Origin: Paenibacillus sp. FSL R5-0623
GTDB lineage: Bacteria; Bacillota; Bacilli; Paenibacillales; Paenibacillaceae
DNA length: 64,000 bases
Assembly (NCBI RefSeq): GCF_037974265.1
Contig: NZ_CP150233.1
Location: forward strand, 6,510,001 to 6,574,000
Direction of reading: 5' to 3'
The first letter of the stretch is position 1. Each line of letters begins with the position of its first letter. Below are positions 42,584 to 51,531 of this stretch, piece after piece. The notes beneath the pieces were generated by a model. It saw nothing but the letters and a program-made list of their open reading frames with translations, had not been told where the DNA came from and ran no database searches. A program made the position numbers and the translations under genes.

Positions 42584-44521
42584 TTATCTCGAAGCTACGG
42601 GTGGCAACGATTGTGTCTGTTGCTGCCGACCTGTCCATCCTGGCCGATCGAGTTCGATGAGACGGCGGTATCGCTCTTCTCCAGACAGCAATTGTTCGTG
42701 AGAACCCTGCATGGCAATTTTTCCATTTTCCATAAAAATAAGTTCGTCCATCTGTTCCGCACCAATCAGGTGATGGGTGACCCAGATCATCGTTTTGCCT
42801 TGCAAGCTGTCCAGGATAGTCCGCATCAGTTCGCGTTCCGTCACCGGATCAAGCCCTACGGTTGGTTCATCCAATATAATAACAGGTGTCTCCCGGAGCA
42901 GTACCCGGGCCAGAGCGATCCGTTGCCTTTCCCCACCAGAGAAACGCAGCCCCGTCTCCAGCATCGGTGTATCATATCCCTGCGGCAAGGATTCGATCAG
43001 ACCGGATAACCCTACTTGGGCGGCCACCTGACGAATCTCCTCATCCGTTGCATGTGGACGACCAATCCGCAAATTATTGGCTACCGTGGTGTCGAACAGG
43101 TGTGGGCTCTGATTCAGCACTGCGATGACATCAGTGACACTCTCACCCAAGGTCTGCACAGGCATATTATTGATCAGAACTTTCCCCGCAGACGGAAGTA
43201 ATGCCCCCTGAATCAGCTTCAACAAGGTCGATTTGCCACCGCCGCTTCGTCCAAGAATAGCTAATCGTTTGCCTTGTGGCAGATGAAGGGATACGTCCTG
43301 TACGGCGTAGGAATCATCCGTTGCATAACGGTAACTTACGCGATTAATCTCGATGTCTGCTCTGAGTTTGGGTGGAATGCGAAGACGAATTCGTCTGTCC
43401 GGGATAACATTTGCAGCTGGCAAGGACTCCGATGGCTGTCCAGCCAATCCGTTGCCGTTTTTTACTACAGAGATCGATTCGCCCGTTCCGTCAGCATCAC
43501 CGGCTCCATTTTGCAACGGAAGATGCCCTTTCCCTTCGAGCTGCTTCAAGCGATCCAGCGATTCTCGATACTGTGGAAGATGCTCCACCGCATCCCCTAC
43601 AGGCACAAGTGTTTCCGTAAGTGGAAATAACACCAGCACAAAAGCAGCAATCATCACGGCAGGTAATTGTCCAATAGCAGTGGCATTTCCCGCCCATAGC
43701 GTAACCGATACCACCAGCAGGCCAATGACACACTGGGCCATCAGATCACGCCAGCGTGTCCAGCGCCGCAACTTGCGACGAACTGCGTCGACCTGTTCTT
43801 CCGCCTCTTCCTGCTGCTGAACAAATTCCGCTGCTCGTCCACTTGCAAGCCAATCTCCCAGTCCAAGTACACCGTCAGTCAGACGGGTATACAACGTGCT
43901 GTTTTCCTTTTTCAGCCGCACACGCCATTTCCACGTCACTTTCAGAGAGATTACAGGTAACACGGCAACGAGAAATAACATATACAAGCCCATCCACACC
44001 GCAAATCCCAGATCAATACTGCCAAAGGAAATCACAGCCCCACCATACATCACGAGCGCCGTAACCGCAGGGAAGACTGTACGCAGATAAATATCCTGCA
44101 ACCGCTCCACATCATCGGCGAGTGCTCCAAGTACATCCCCGGTCTGCATGCGAGAGCGCAGGAACAGGGCCTGCGGCTCCAGAATGCGATATAACTTCAC
44201 CCGTTGATCGGCCAACACCCGCAGTACGGCATCATGTCCTGCCAATCGCTCGATATATCGAAAGACAGCGCGGAATATCCCAAATGCACGTACCCCAACA
44301 ATAGGTACATACACCATCAGAATATTTTCAGGACGCAGTGCAGACTTGGAGATCAGAAATCCGGAGGTGAACAGCAGCAGTACCGCACACAGTGCAGCAC
44401 AAGTGCCTAGCGCAATGACTGCAATGAATCTCCAGCGGTACTGTGCCACATACGGAGCGATCCAGCTATTTTTTTCTTTTACGTTACGGACGTTCTCCAT
44501 ATGTTCATATCCGGGCTTCAT
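42584..44521 (-). CDS. cydC: ABC exporter CydC, cytochrome bd biogenesis
   Basis: A 645-residue half-transporter: membrane domain at about residues 20-320, then an ATPase domain with LGRSGGGKSTLLKL (Walker A), VLNQSP (Q-loop), FSGGERQRIALARVLL and VIILDEPTVGLD. CydDC exports glutathione or cysteine and is needed for assembly of cytochrome bd. It carries an unusual Gly/Ser/Asp/Asn-rich linker between the domains (about 335-385: NGAGDADGTGESISVVKN). It starts at ATG 44521 one base after the cydD stop, with GGAGGCG in the end of cydD. It is the last gene of the operon. Confidence 0.93.
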   Translation of the reverse strand: MKPGYEHMENVRNVKEKNSWIAPYVAQYRWRFIAVIALGTCAALCAVLLLFTSGFLISKSALRPENILMVYVPIVGVRAFGIFRAVFRYIERLAGHDAVLRVLADQRVKLYRILEPQALFLRSRMQTGDVLGALADDVERLQDIYLRTVFPAVTALVMYGGAVISFGSIDLGFAVWMGLYMLFLVAVLPVISLKVTWKWRVRLKKENSTLYTRLTDGVLGLGDWLASGRAAEFVQQQEEAEEQVDAVRRKLRRWTRWRDLMAQCVIGLLVVSVTLWAGNATAIGQLPAVMIAAFVLVLFPLTETLVPVGDAVEHLPQYRESLDRLKQLEGKGHLPLQNGAGDADGTGESISVVKNGNGLAGQPSESLPAANVIPDRRIRLRIPPKLRADIEINRVSYRYATDDSYAVQDVSLHLPQGKRLAILGRSGGGKSTLLKLIQGALLPSAGKVLINNMPVQTLGESVTDVIAVLNQSPHLFDTTVANNLRIGRPHATDEEIRQVAAQVGLSGLIESLPQGYDTPMLETGLRFSGGERQRIALARVLLRETPVIILDEPTVGLDPVTERELMRTILDSLQGKTMIWVTHHLIGAEQMDELIFMENGKIAMQGSHEQLLSGEERYRRLIELDRPGWTGRQQQTQSLPPVASR

Positions 44522-44522
44522 T

Positions 44523-46445
44523 TTATATCGCCTCCATCTGGGCCTGAATCATCTGATAATATACGCCTTGTCGTGCCAGTAACTCCTGATGCGTTCCCGT
44601 CTCTGCCACCGTGCCGCCATCCATGACAATAATCCGATCCATATGTGGCATCCAGTGCAGACGATGGGTAGCCAAAAATACAAGTTTACCTTCAAACAGC
44701 GGCAGCATCGTCTGTTTCAGTTCATACTCTGTTTCCACATCCAGATGTGCTGTCGGTTCATCAAGCAACAGGATGTTTCGTTGACTAAGCAAAGCTCTTG
44801 CCAGCGCCACCCGTTGCTCCTGCCCACCACTGAGCTGTCTGCCCCCAGCGCCAATGGGCTCATGCAGCCCACCGGATAATGAGATCAGAAGCTTGGTTAA
44901 TCCGGCAGCGCTGACTGCCTTCGCCACTTCTTCATCCGAAGCCTCCGGCATGTAGAAACGAACGTTATCCGCCAGACTTCCGCTGAAAATATACGGATGC
45001 TGCGGGATGGCTGCCGTCTGTGTTCGCCAGGATTCAAGCATATCCTGTGTCACAGGATGTCCGTTAGCCAGTACTTGACCCGAAGTGGGCAACTGGAAAC
45101 CAGCCAATACATCAATCAACGTGGATTTGCCTGCTCCGCTGGCGCCAATAATACCGATTTTGCCAAGACCCGTGATCTGAAATGTGACATCCTTTAGCGA
45201 ATAAGGACCTTCATCATCATGCCGTACCTGTACATCCGTTAGTGCCAACCTGTTATTCTCATTCCAAGAGAACACCGAGGAAGAGGAAGAAGCAAGCTCA
45301 GGAGTAGTAGAAACAGAAGCAGAAGCAGGATCAGGAGCAAAATGCCCCGCAGCCGTTTTATCATTCAACACGACACGTATGGTCGAAGTAGCGGTTTTCC
45401 TTTTACCCGAAGATAATGATGGTGTAGATCCTGCTTCATCCTCTGCCGTAACCGCATGCGCAACAACATGGGTATAGGCTTCCTTCTGTTTCTGTTCAGC
45501 GGCTCTACCCCGTTCGATCACCTGATTAATGGCCGCTCCGGCTTCCTTACCATCCAATGTGGCATGATAATCAGCGCCAAGCATACGTACAGGCAGGAAA
45601 TATTCGGGTGCCAGAATCAGTACCGTCAAAGCAGGGCCGAGCAGCATATGCCCCTCCGTCAGACGTAATCCCAGACCAACTGCTACGGAAGCAACGGACA
45701 ACATTGTGAAGAAGTCGAGGGCAAACGAAGAAAGAAAGGCCATGCGCAAGGTAGACATCGTCGCTTTCCGATACCGCTGACTAACCCGCAGAATGGACCC
45801 TTCGTGTGTTTTGCTTTGTCCCAATGTTTTCAGCGTCTCCAGACCACGCAAGGTATCGACAAAATGGTTAGCGAGTGCCTTGTAGGATCTGAATTGTCCG
45901 TCTATCTTACGCTGAGCTGCGAGGCCAATCAGAATCATGAACACGATCAGGATTGGGAGTGTCAGCATCAGAATAACCCCGGACATCAGATCCAGCTTGA
46001 ACACATACAGCAGAATGACGATGGGTGTGAATCCTATGCCCAGCATGCGAGGAATGAATAGTTCGAGATACGTCTTGTATTGTGCTGTTCCCTCACGTGC
46101 CAGTGTAACCAGATGTCCTGTGCCCTCCGTCTTGGCATAACGCGGTCCAAGTCTGAACCACTGCTCCACCATCTGTCTGCGCAGATCAGTCCCTGTCTTC
46201 TCCGCATATCGTGAAGTCACGAGTTGTAACCAGAAGGATAGGGCGTAGCGGGCGGCAAAAGAAGCCAGGAACAACAGCAGTACCGGGTACTGCTCCGTTA
46301 CAGATGAACCTTCAAACAATGCCGTGATGGCCTGTGCCAGCCATTTGGCTTGCATAATGATCGTCATCGCCTGCAACAGTACCAGCGCGGATGCCAGCGC
46401 CAGTACAGGCCGGATGCCCGGCAGCTTCAGCAGCCCCCGTCCCAT
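44523..46445 (-). CDS. cydD: ABC exporter CydD, cytochrome bd biogenesis
   Basis: A 640-residue half-transporter. ALVLLQAMTIIMQAKWLAQAI opens the first helix and VLILAPEYFLPVRMLGADYHATLDGKEAG is the hallmark of CydD before the linker (in part). The ATPase has IGASGAGKSTLIDVL, IPQHPYIFSG, QLSGGQEQRVALARALL and ILLLDEPTAHLD. Between the domains, about residues 318-405, is a long low-complexity insert rich in Ser, Ala, Thr and Pro, absent from ordinary CydD as I know it. The start at ATG 46445 is one base after the cydB stop. Confidence 0.92.
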   Translation of the reverse strand: MGRGLLKLPGIRPVLALASALVLLQAMTIIMQAKWLAQAITALFEGSSVTEQYPVLLLFLASFAARYALSFWLQLVTSRYAEKTGTDLRRQMVEQWFRLGPRYAKTEGTGHLVTLAREGTAQYKTYLELFIPRMLGIGFTPIVILLYVFKLDLMSGVILMLTLPILIVFMILIGLAAQRKIDGQFRSYKALANHFVDTLRGLETLKTLGQSKTHEGSILRVSQRYRKATMSTLRMAFLSSFALDFFTMLSVASVAVGLGLRLTEGHMLLGPALTVLILAPEYFLPVRMLGADYHATLDGKEAGAAINQVIERGRAAEQKQKEAYTHVVAHAVTAEDEAGSTPSLSSGKRKTATSTIRVVLNDKTAAGHFAPDPASASVSTTPELASSSSSVFSWNENNRLALTDVQVRHDDEGPYSLKDVTFQITGLGKIGIIGASGAGKSTLIDVLAGFQLPTSGQVLANGHPVTQDMLESWRTQTAAIPQHPYIFSGSLADNVRFYMPEASDEEVAKAVSAAGLTKLLISLSGGLHEPIGAGGRQLSGGQEQRVALARALLSQRNILLLDEPTAHLDVETEYELKQTMLPLFEGKLVFLATHRLHWMPHMDRIIVMDGGTVAETGTHQELLARQGVYYQMIQAQMEAI

Positions 46446-46446
46446 A

Positions 46447-47460
46447 TCAGTACTCCAGGTGGTGCTGCTCGTTCAGGCGTTTGCGGAAGATATAATAACT
46501 CCAGATCTGATAGCCGAGGACAAACGGCAGCAATGTGCAAGCTACAATGGTCATTACTTTCAATGAATAAGCACCCGATGCGGCATTGTATACAGTCAGG
46601 TCATACGCCGCTCCAAAGGAACTCACCATCACTCTTGGGAACAAACCGATAAATACCGAGGCAAAGGCAATGGCAATCACTGCCCCTGTCATACCAAAAG
46701 CCCAGCCTTCACGCTTCTGACGAACAAAGTAGGCCGCAAGTGCAAGCGAAACTGCGCCAAGTACAACCATGATCCAAAGAGCCCAGCCGCGTACGGCGAA
46801 CACATCGGTCATGAAATACGTCATTAACGCGTAAACAGCGAGTAGTGCAGCCAGCGGCAGCATCAATATTTGTGCTGTCTTCAAGGCACGCTCTCTGAGA
46901 TCACCTACTGTCCGTAGTGAGGCAAACAGCAATCCATGCACCAGACATAACAGGGTTACGCTCAAGCCGCCAATTACGGTGTACGGATTAACAATATCGA
47001 GGAATCCTGCACGCAATTGCATCTCCCCATCAATGGGCAGACCTTTCATCAACGTGGCAAAGACCACGCCGAACAGGAAAGGCAAGAGCGCGCTGGAGAC
47101 CACAATGATGATGTCCCACGTTCTGCGCCAGCGCTGCTGTTTCATTTTACTGCGGAATTCGAAAGCAACTCCGCGACCAATCAAGGCGAGCAACACCACT
47201 ACAAGTGGCAGGTAAAAACCACTAAACAACGTCGCATACCAGTGCGGGAAGGCGGCAAACATCGCGCCCCCCGCCGTAATCAGCCATACTTCGTTACCAT
47301 CCCAGAACGGACCAATCGAGTTGATCAGGGTCCGGCGTTCACGGTCTGTTTTGGCAATAATGCCTGTGGACATCCCCACACCAAAATCAAAACCTTCCAA
47401 AAAGAAGAAACCGACAAACAATACGGCAATCAGCAGAAACCACAACTCACTTAGTGACAA
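46447..47460 (-). CDS. cydB: Cytochrome bd ubiquinol oxidase subunit II
   Basis: A 337-residue subunit with eight to nine helices. I place the start at TTG 47460, giving MSLSELWFLLIAVLFVGFFF and then LEGFDFGVGM, which is where CydB normally begins. GGAGG lies eight bases before it, inside the cydA reading frame. The in-frame ATG 47475 or the longer frame would add an unsupported tail. The start overlaps the last 14 bases of cydA, so translation is coupled. WDGNEVWLITAGGAMFAAFP and FEFRSKM are typical. Together with CydA it reduces O2 to water with quinol at low oxygen. Confidence 0.93.
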   Translation of the reverse strand: MSLSELWFLLIAVLFVGFFFLEGFDFGVGMSTGIIAKTDRERRTLINSIGPFWDGNEVWLITAGGAMFAAFPHWYATLFSGFYLPLVVVLLALIGRGVAFEFRSKMKQQRWRRTWDIIIVVSSALLPFLFGVVFATLMKGLPIDGEMQLRAGFLDIVNPYTVIGGLSVTLLCLVHGLLFASLRTVGDLRERALKTAQILMLPLAALLAVYALMTYFMTDVFAVRGWALWIMVVLGAVSLALAAYFVRQKREGWAFGMTGAVIAIAFASVFIGLFPRVMVSSFGAAYDLTVYNAASGAYSLKVMTIVACTLLPFVLGYQIWSYYIFRKRLNEQHHLEY

Positions 47461-48862
47461 CGGAATAACCTCCATCCACGCCGAACGGATCGGCCGATTC
47501 ATCGTGATCTTCCGGCTTCTCGACCGCAAATGGTCCTGCCTTGATCTCACGTACGAACAGGTATACCATCACGATTCCGAGAACCTTATACGCAGCGGTA
47601 AAAGCGATGGTCGAGAACAGGATCATGCCTGCGGATACGTTTGGTGAAACCCCGGCTTCGGTAGTCATATAACCAAATACCGTCCATGGCTGTCTTCCAA
47701 CCTCGGTCATGATCCAACCTGACGTATTGGCGATAAACGGCAAAGATATGGCAAATACCATCAGACGCATAAACCAATTTCCAGCGACCTCCAGCTTCTT
47801 ACGCATGGCCAGAAACGTACCGTATAGCGCCAGTGCAATCATCAATCCACCGGCTGCAATCATAATTCGGAAACTCCAGAACGTTGTCCGTACCGGCGGG
47901 ATGTAGTCCCCCGGTCCATACGTCTGCTCATACTCGGCCTGAAGCTCCTTCATGCCTTTGACACTACCGGAGAACTTGCTGTAAGACAGGTAACTGAGTA
48001 ATCCGGGGATTTTGATCTCACCCGTGTTCTCCTGTTTATCCGGATCGATAAAGGCGACCACCGTCCATGGGGCCGGATCTTCTGTCGTTGTCCATGTGCC
48101 CTCACTGGCTGCCATCTTCATCGGCTGTGTCTCCACCAGATATTGCGCCTGGAAGTGCCCCGAGAAAGCGACACCGATTGAAGAAACCAGAGCGATAATG
48201 ATCGCAATATTAAACGATTTGCGGAAGATCTCCACATCCTGCTTTTTCATCAATTTGTAGGCACTAATACCCGTTACAACGAAGGCCCCTGTCATCAATG
48301 CCCCAAAGATTGTATGTGGGAACTCAACGAGAAGCTGACCATTTGTGATGAGTGCAAAGAAATCATTCATCTCGGCTCGGCCGTTGTTAATCTCAAACCC
48401 GACAGGATGCTGCATAAATGAATTAGCTGCCAGAATCCACAGCGCGGACAGGAATGTGCCGACAAATACCAGCCAGATGCAAGCCAGATGCACTTTTTTG
48501 GACAAACGATCCCATCCAAATATCCACAAACCAATAAATGTAGACTCCATAAAAAACGCGAGTAACGCTTCAATAGCCAGTGGCGCACCGAACACGTCCC
48601 CCACGAACCGAGAGTACTCAGACCAGTTCATGCCAAACTGGAACTCTTGCAAAATACCTGTGACTACCCCGACGGCAAAGTTAATCAAGAACAGCTTGCC
48701 CCAGAACTTGGCCATCGTTTTGTAGATCTCCTTACCCTTAACAACGTACAACGTCTCCATGATCGCAACCAACAGTACAAGACCGATGGATAGCGGCACA
48801 AAAAAGAAATGGAAAATCGTTGTAAGTGCATATTGGATACGCGATAACATAATCGGATCCAT
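47447..48862 (-). CDS. cydA: Cytochrome bd ubiquinol oxidase subunit I
   Basis: A 471-residue membrane oxidase subunit. MLSRIQYALTTIFHFFFVP carries His18, a heme b595/d ligand. EFQFGMNWSEYSRFVGDVFG and EGLLAFFMESTF-type AIEALLAFFMESTFIGLW, FPHTIFGALMT and GRQPWTVFGYM follow, all standard. The Q-loop is short, as in most Firmicutes. It starts at ATG 48862 after GAAGGGG. It heads the cydABCD operon. Upstream is a TTGTGATAATTCTCACAT Rex-like site and a TGTGA-N6-TCACT site. Confidence 0.96.
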   Translation of the reverse strand: MDPIMLSRIQYALTTIFHFFFVPLSIGLVLLVAIMETLYVVKGKEIYKTMAKFWGKLFLINFAVGVVTGILQEFQFGMNWSEYSRFVGDVFGAPLAIEALLAFFMESTFIGLWIFGWDRLSKKVHLACIWLVFVGTFLSALWILAANSFMQHPVGFEINNGRAEMNDFFALITNGQLLVEFPHTIFGALMTGAFVVTGISAYKLMKKQDVEIFRKSFNIAIIIALVSSIGVAFSGHFQAQYLVETQPMKMAASEGTWTTTEDPAPWTVVAFIDPDKQENTGEIKIPGLLSYLSYSKFSGSVKGMKELQAEYEQTYGPGDYIPPVRTTFWSFRIMIAAGGLMIALALYGTFLAMRKKLEVAGNWFMRLMVFAISLPFIANTSGWIMTEVGRQPWTVFGYMTTEAGVSPNVSAGMILFSTIAFTAAYKVLGIVMVYLFVREIKAGPFAVEKPEDHDESADPFGVDGGYSVVTK

Positions 48863-48983
48863 ACCGTTACCCCTTCTTTCTGTTCACTTCGCAGTATGCG
48901 TATTTGGCATTGAAGCTGCACCTTCGCTGTCTGTCCGCCAAATACGTTGATGAACGTATTGTGCCAGATTACCTATTTTCTAC

Positions 48984-49040
48984 ATGTGAGAATTATCACA
49001 ATCTTCGTCTCTAGCGCAAAAAAAAGTGATCCTGGTCACA
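48984..49040 (-). promoter_or_regulatory. Rex-like and Crp/Fnr-like sites upstream of cydA
   Basis: On the minus strand, TTGTGATAATTCTCACAT (48984-49001) fits the Rex consensus TTGTGAA-N4-TTCACAA with few mismatches. TGTGACCAGGATCACT (49025-49040) is a TGTGA-N6-TCACT site of the Crp/Fnr kind. They lie 122 to 178 bases before the cydA start. The remaining part of the 48863-49245 gap shows no gene. Confidence 0.6.
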
Positions 49041-49245
49041 TAAAAGATAAAATTCAGCCTATTATCACAGCTTGCCAACTGCATCTATTCATGGAAGATA
49101 CTCATGTTTGGGACGGAATGCCCATATGTTAGTCTCAGGCATATCATGCGAAGTACCGTGAGGGCTTTACATATGAAGTGAAAACATGAAGTACATGCAG
49201 AGTGAATGACGCACCATATTACAGTCAAGGTGAGGTGAACGATTC

Positions 49246-50538
49246 ATGGAAAAACCTGCGCCATTACCAGGTGAAGACTCCGAAGTCAGCCTGGATAAGG
49301 CCAGTACAACACAGTCCCCGGTCCGATATGTTCTCTTCCCTTGCAAAGGGGGCTGGTCATCCTTTCCCTATCCCGATATTGCTGCACTGCTGTCGATCGA
49401 GGGAGAGGTCTACTACGTCAGCAGCCTGACGCAAACAGAAGATGTACCTCCAGTCATTACCGTCATCTCCCTCCCTGAAGCCGAGCAGCTATTGCTGAAA
49501 CCTCGCACCGTAGCCGTAGTCGCCCATCCCTACTGGCTAATAGCTACGGCTTCGCTGGAGCCTGAGCTATGTATTGCCCTGCTCCCTGAGCCTGCTGGAA
49601 ACGAAGCAGAATCTCCGCTATGGGAGAGCAGTATTTCCAAACTGGTCGGCATCGCCGATCTGGTCGGCACATCCTCCGAAACACGTTATATGAAGCTGCT
49701 TTTCCAAGGCGTACGTGCCATCTGGCTGGGCGGCGAAGACCCTGCACCTGCGGGGACGATGCAAAAAGATGATCTCGAAGTCCCTCTCCGGGACTACGAA
49801 CTGTTCTTCCTGCATGCGCTGCGGCAGATCCTGTCAGGCACTCCGGATAGCGTCACCCTGCTTCAATGCAGTGTACGTGCCGACTTCTACCGACAGCTCC
49901 GAGCCAAAGCAGGTGCACATGAGACGATATCCTTTTTGCTGGCAGCCTATGAGTACTTGCTTGAAGATCCGCGGGCCGTCCATTCGTTGCAAGAGTCCTT
50001 CACCCATGCGGTCATGAATGGTCGCAGTGATTGTGTAATCTCCCATTATCGATTCCTGTCTGCCATTCATGCCCGGGCCGGACAGTTGGAGGACGCCCTG
50101 CGGGTGTACGGAATTAGTGCAGCAGATGAACAAGAACGGCATCATTATGAACAGTTATGTCGCTGGCTGGAGGCGGGAGAAGATCAGCTTGTACGAGCGG
50201 AACTACTGCGTATGAACGATGATTACGGGAATGCCCTGCGTATCCTGGACGAACTTGGCGGAGAAACCGCGAGACATTGGAAATTCCGCATCTTCCATGA
50301 GACTGGACGTGTGGAAGAGGCACTGGCTCTGGTGCATGCAGTCGATATTCAGAATGATGCCAGTCGCCTGGATTATCAGCAATTATCCGGCAGTGCGCTG
50401 GCACTGCGAGGGGAACGACACGGGGCAGTCCGACATTTCCTTGAGACAGCACTGGAGGATGAAGATGCGCTGGCCCGGATTGTCGAGCTGGAGCTGTTGG
50501 ATCTTGCTGTACAGCAATTGCTTGGGGAGGTGCCATGA
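49246..50538 (+). CDS. Hypothetical protein, TPR-like, first gene of glycosyltransferase operon
   Basis: A 430-residue soluble protein I do not recognise. After about 25 polar residues comes VRYVLFPCKGGWSSFPYPDIAALL. The first half looks alpha/beta. The second half, from about residue 240, is a run of helical pairs like tetratricopeptide repeats (SHYRFLSAIHARAGQLEDAL, DYGNALRILDELGGETARHW, VEEALALVHAVD). It starts at ATG 49246 after AAGGTGAGG. Its end overlaps the next glycosyltransferase gene by 4 bases (ATGA). It could be a partner or scaffold for the glycosyltransferases. No signal peptide is visible. Confidence 0.78.
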   Translation: MEKPAPLPGEDSEVSLDKASTTQSPVRYVLFPCKGGWSSFPYPDIAALLSIEGEVYYVSSLTQTEDVPPVITVISLPEAEQLLLKPRTVAVVAHPYWLIATASLEPELCIALLPEPAGNEAESPLWESSISKLVGIADLVGTSSETRYMKLLFQGVRAIWLGGEDPAPAGTMQKDDLEVPLRDYELFFLHALRQILSGTPDSVTLLQCSVRADFYRQLRAKAGAHETISFLLAAYEYLLEDPRAVHSLQESFTHAVMNGRSDCVISHYRFLSAIHARAGQLEDALRVYGISAADEQERHHYEQLCRWLEAGEDQLVRAELLRMNDDYGNALRILDELGGETARHWKFRIFHETGRVEEALALVHAVDIQNDASRLDYQQLSGSALALRGERHGAVRHFLETALEDEDALARIVELELLDLAVQQLLGEVP

Positions 50539-51530
50539 TGCTGGACCCGAAGAAGCGTAGACAACAGTTGAATGGGCCAATGGTGCACAGGGATATCCGA
50601 ACCGAACCCACTTACACGCCAACCGAAACAGCTGATCGAACACATACAGACGCATTGGAAAATGGAGATCACACGCCGGATCATGCGCAACCAACGCAGG
50701 ACACCCGAAGCCAAGTGCATCACTGGGGCGACACACAAGGTCAGGAAGAACAGAATGCTGCTATAACACAAGAGGAAACAAGTGTATTCAAAGAGCCCTT
50801 CTCCATTCGTCGGGTTCGCAAAAGCAAAGGCAACAAGCTCACCGCCATGCTCCAGGTTCGCAATGAGCGTGGCCGATACCTGGAAGAAGTATTGCATGAT
50901 CTGAGTGAGTTCGTGGATGAGATCGTGATTGTGGACGATGCCAGCACAGACGGAACCCCGGACATATGCAAAGCCTATCCAAAGGTAGTCCGTCTGGAGG
51001 TATTGGAGAAACCGCTGTTCGCCGAGGAATGGCGGCTTCGCAACACCTTATGGCAAGCGGCGGCGGGAACACGTCCCGACTGGTTGCTCTCCGTTGATGC
51101 GGATGAGCTGTACAGCTCAGAGGCCAAGAAAGCCATACGCACTCTGATTAATCAGGAGTATGCAGACTGGTTTGCATTCCGTTTCTACGACATGTGGGGT
51201 GGCCGGACCCACTACCGGGAAGATGATCTCTGGTGTCTGCATAAGCGGCATACCGCTTCACTTGTACGTTATATGCCTGGATATCCTTATTTTTATCCAC
51301 AACAGAATCATCATGTTCCCCGTCTTCCCTTGTCCTGCACTGTATTGCCTGGAGTCAGCACGGAATTGAAGGTTCAGCATCTCGGTTGGGCAGGCAGTCT
51401 GGAGGACCGGGTTCGTAAATATTTGCGTTACAAACGTATTGATCCTAGCGGTGAGTGGGGTAATCTCGCACATTACGAGTCTATTCTCGATCCGGAACCT
51501 CGGCTGATTCCCTGGAAGGAGGGACCGTGA
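50535..51530 (+). CDS. Glycosyltransferase, GT2 family, with disordered N-terminus
   Basis: A 331-residue protein. The first 90 residues are hydrophilic and low in complexity (Thr, Gln, His, Glu). The GT2 fold then starts with KLTAMLQVRNERGRYLEEVL and has IVIVDDASTDGTPDIC (nucleotide site, about residue 130-145) and LLSVDADELY, whose DAD supplies the metal site. RFYDMWGGRTHYREDDLW and a His-rich segment follow. ATG 50535 follows GGGGAGG and overlaps the previous stop. It acts in the cytoplasm, with no membrane segment. Acceptor and sugar are unknown. Confidence 0.86.
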   Translation: MMLDPKKRRQQLNGPMVHRDIRTEPTYTPTETADRTHTDALENGDHTPDHAQPTQDTRSQVHHWGDTQGQEEQNAAITQEETSVFKEPFSIRRVRKSKGNKLTAMLQVRNERGRYLEEVLHDLSEFVDEIVIVDDASTDGTPDICKAYPKVVRLEVLEKPLFAEEWRLRNTLWQAAAGTRPDWLLSVDADELYSSEAKKAIRTLINQEYADWFAFRFYDMWGGRTHYREDDLWCLHKRHTASLVRYMPGYPYFYPQQNHHVPRLPLSCTVLPGVSTELKVQHLGWAGSLEDRVRKYLRYKRIDPSGEWGNLAHYESILDPEPRLIPWKEGP

Positions 51531-51531
51531 G

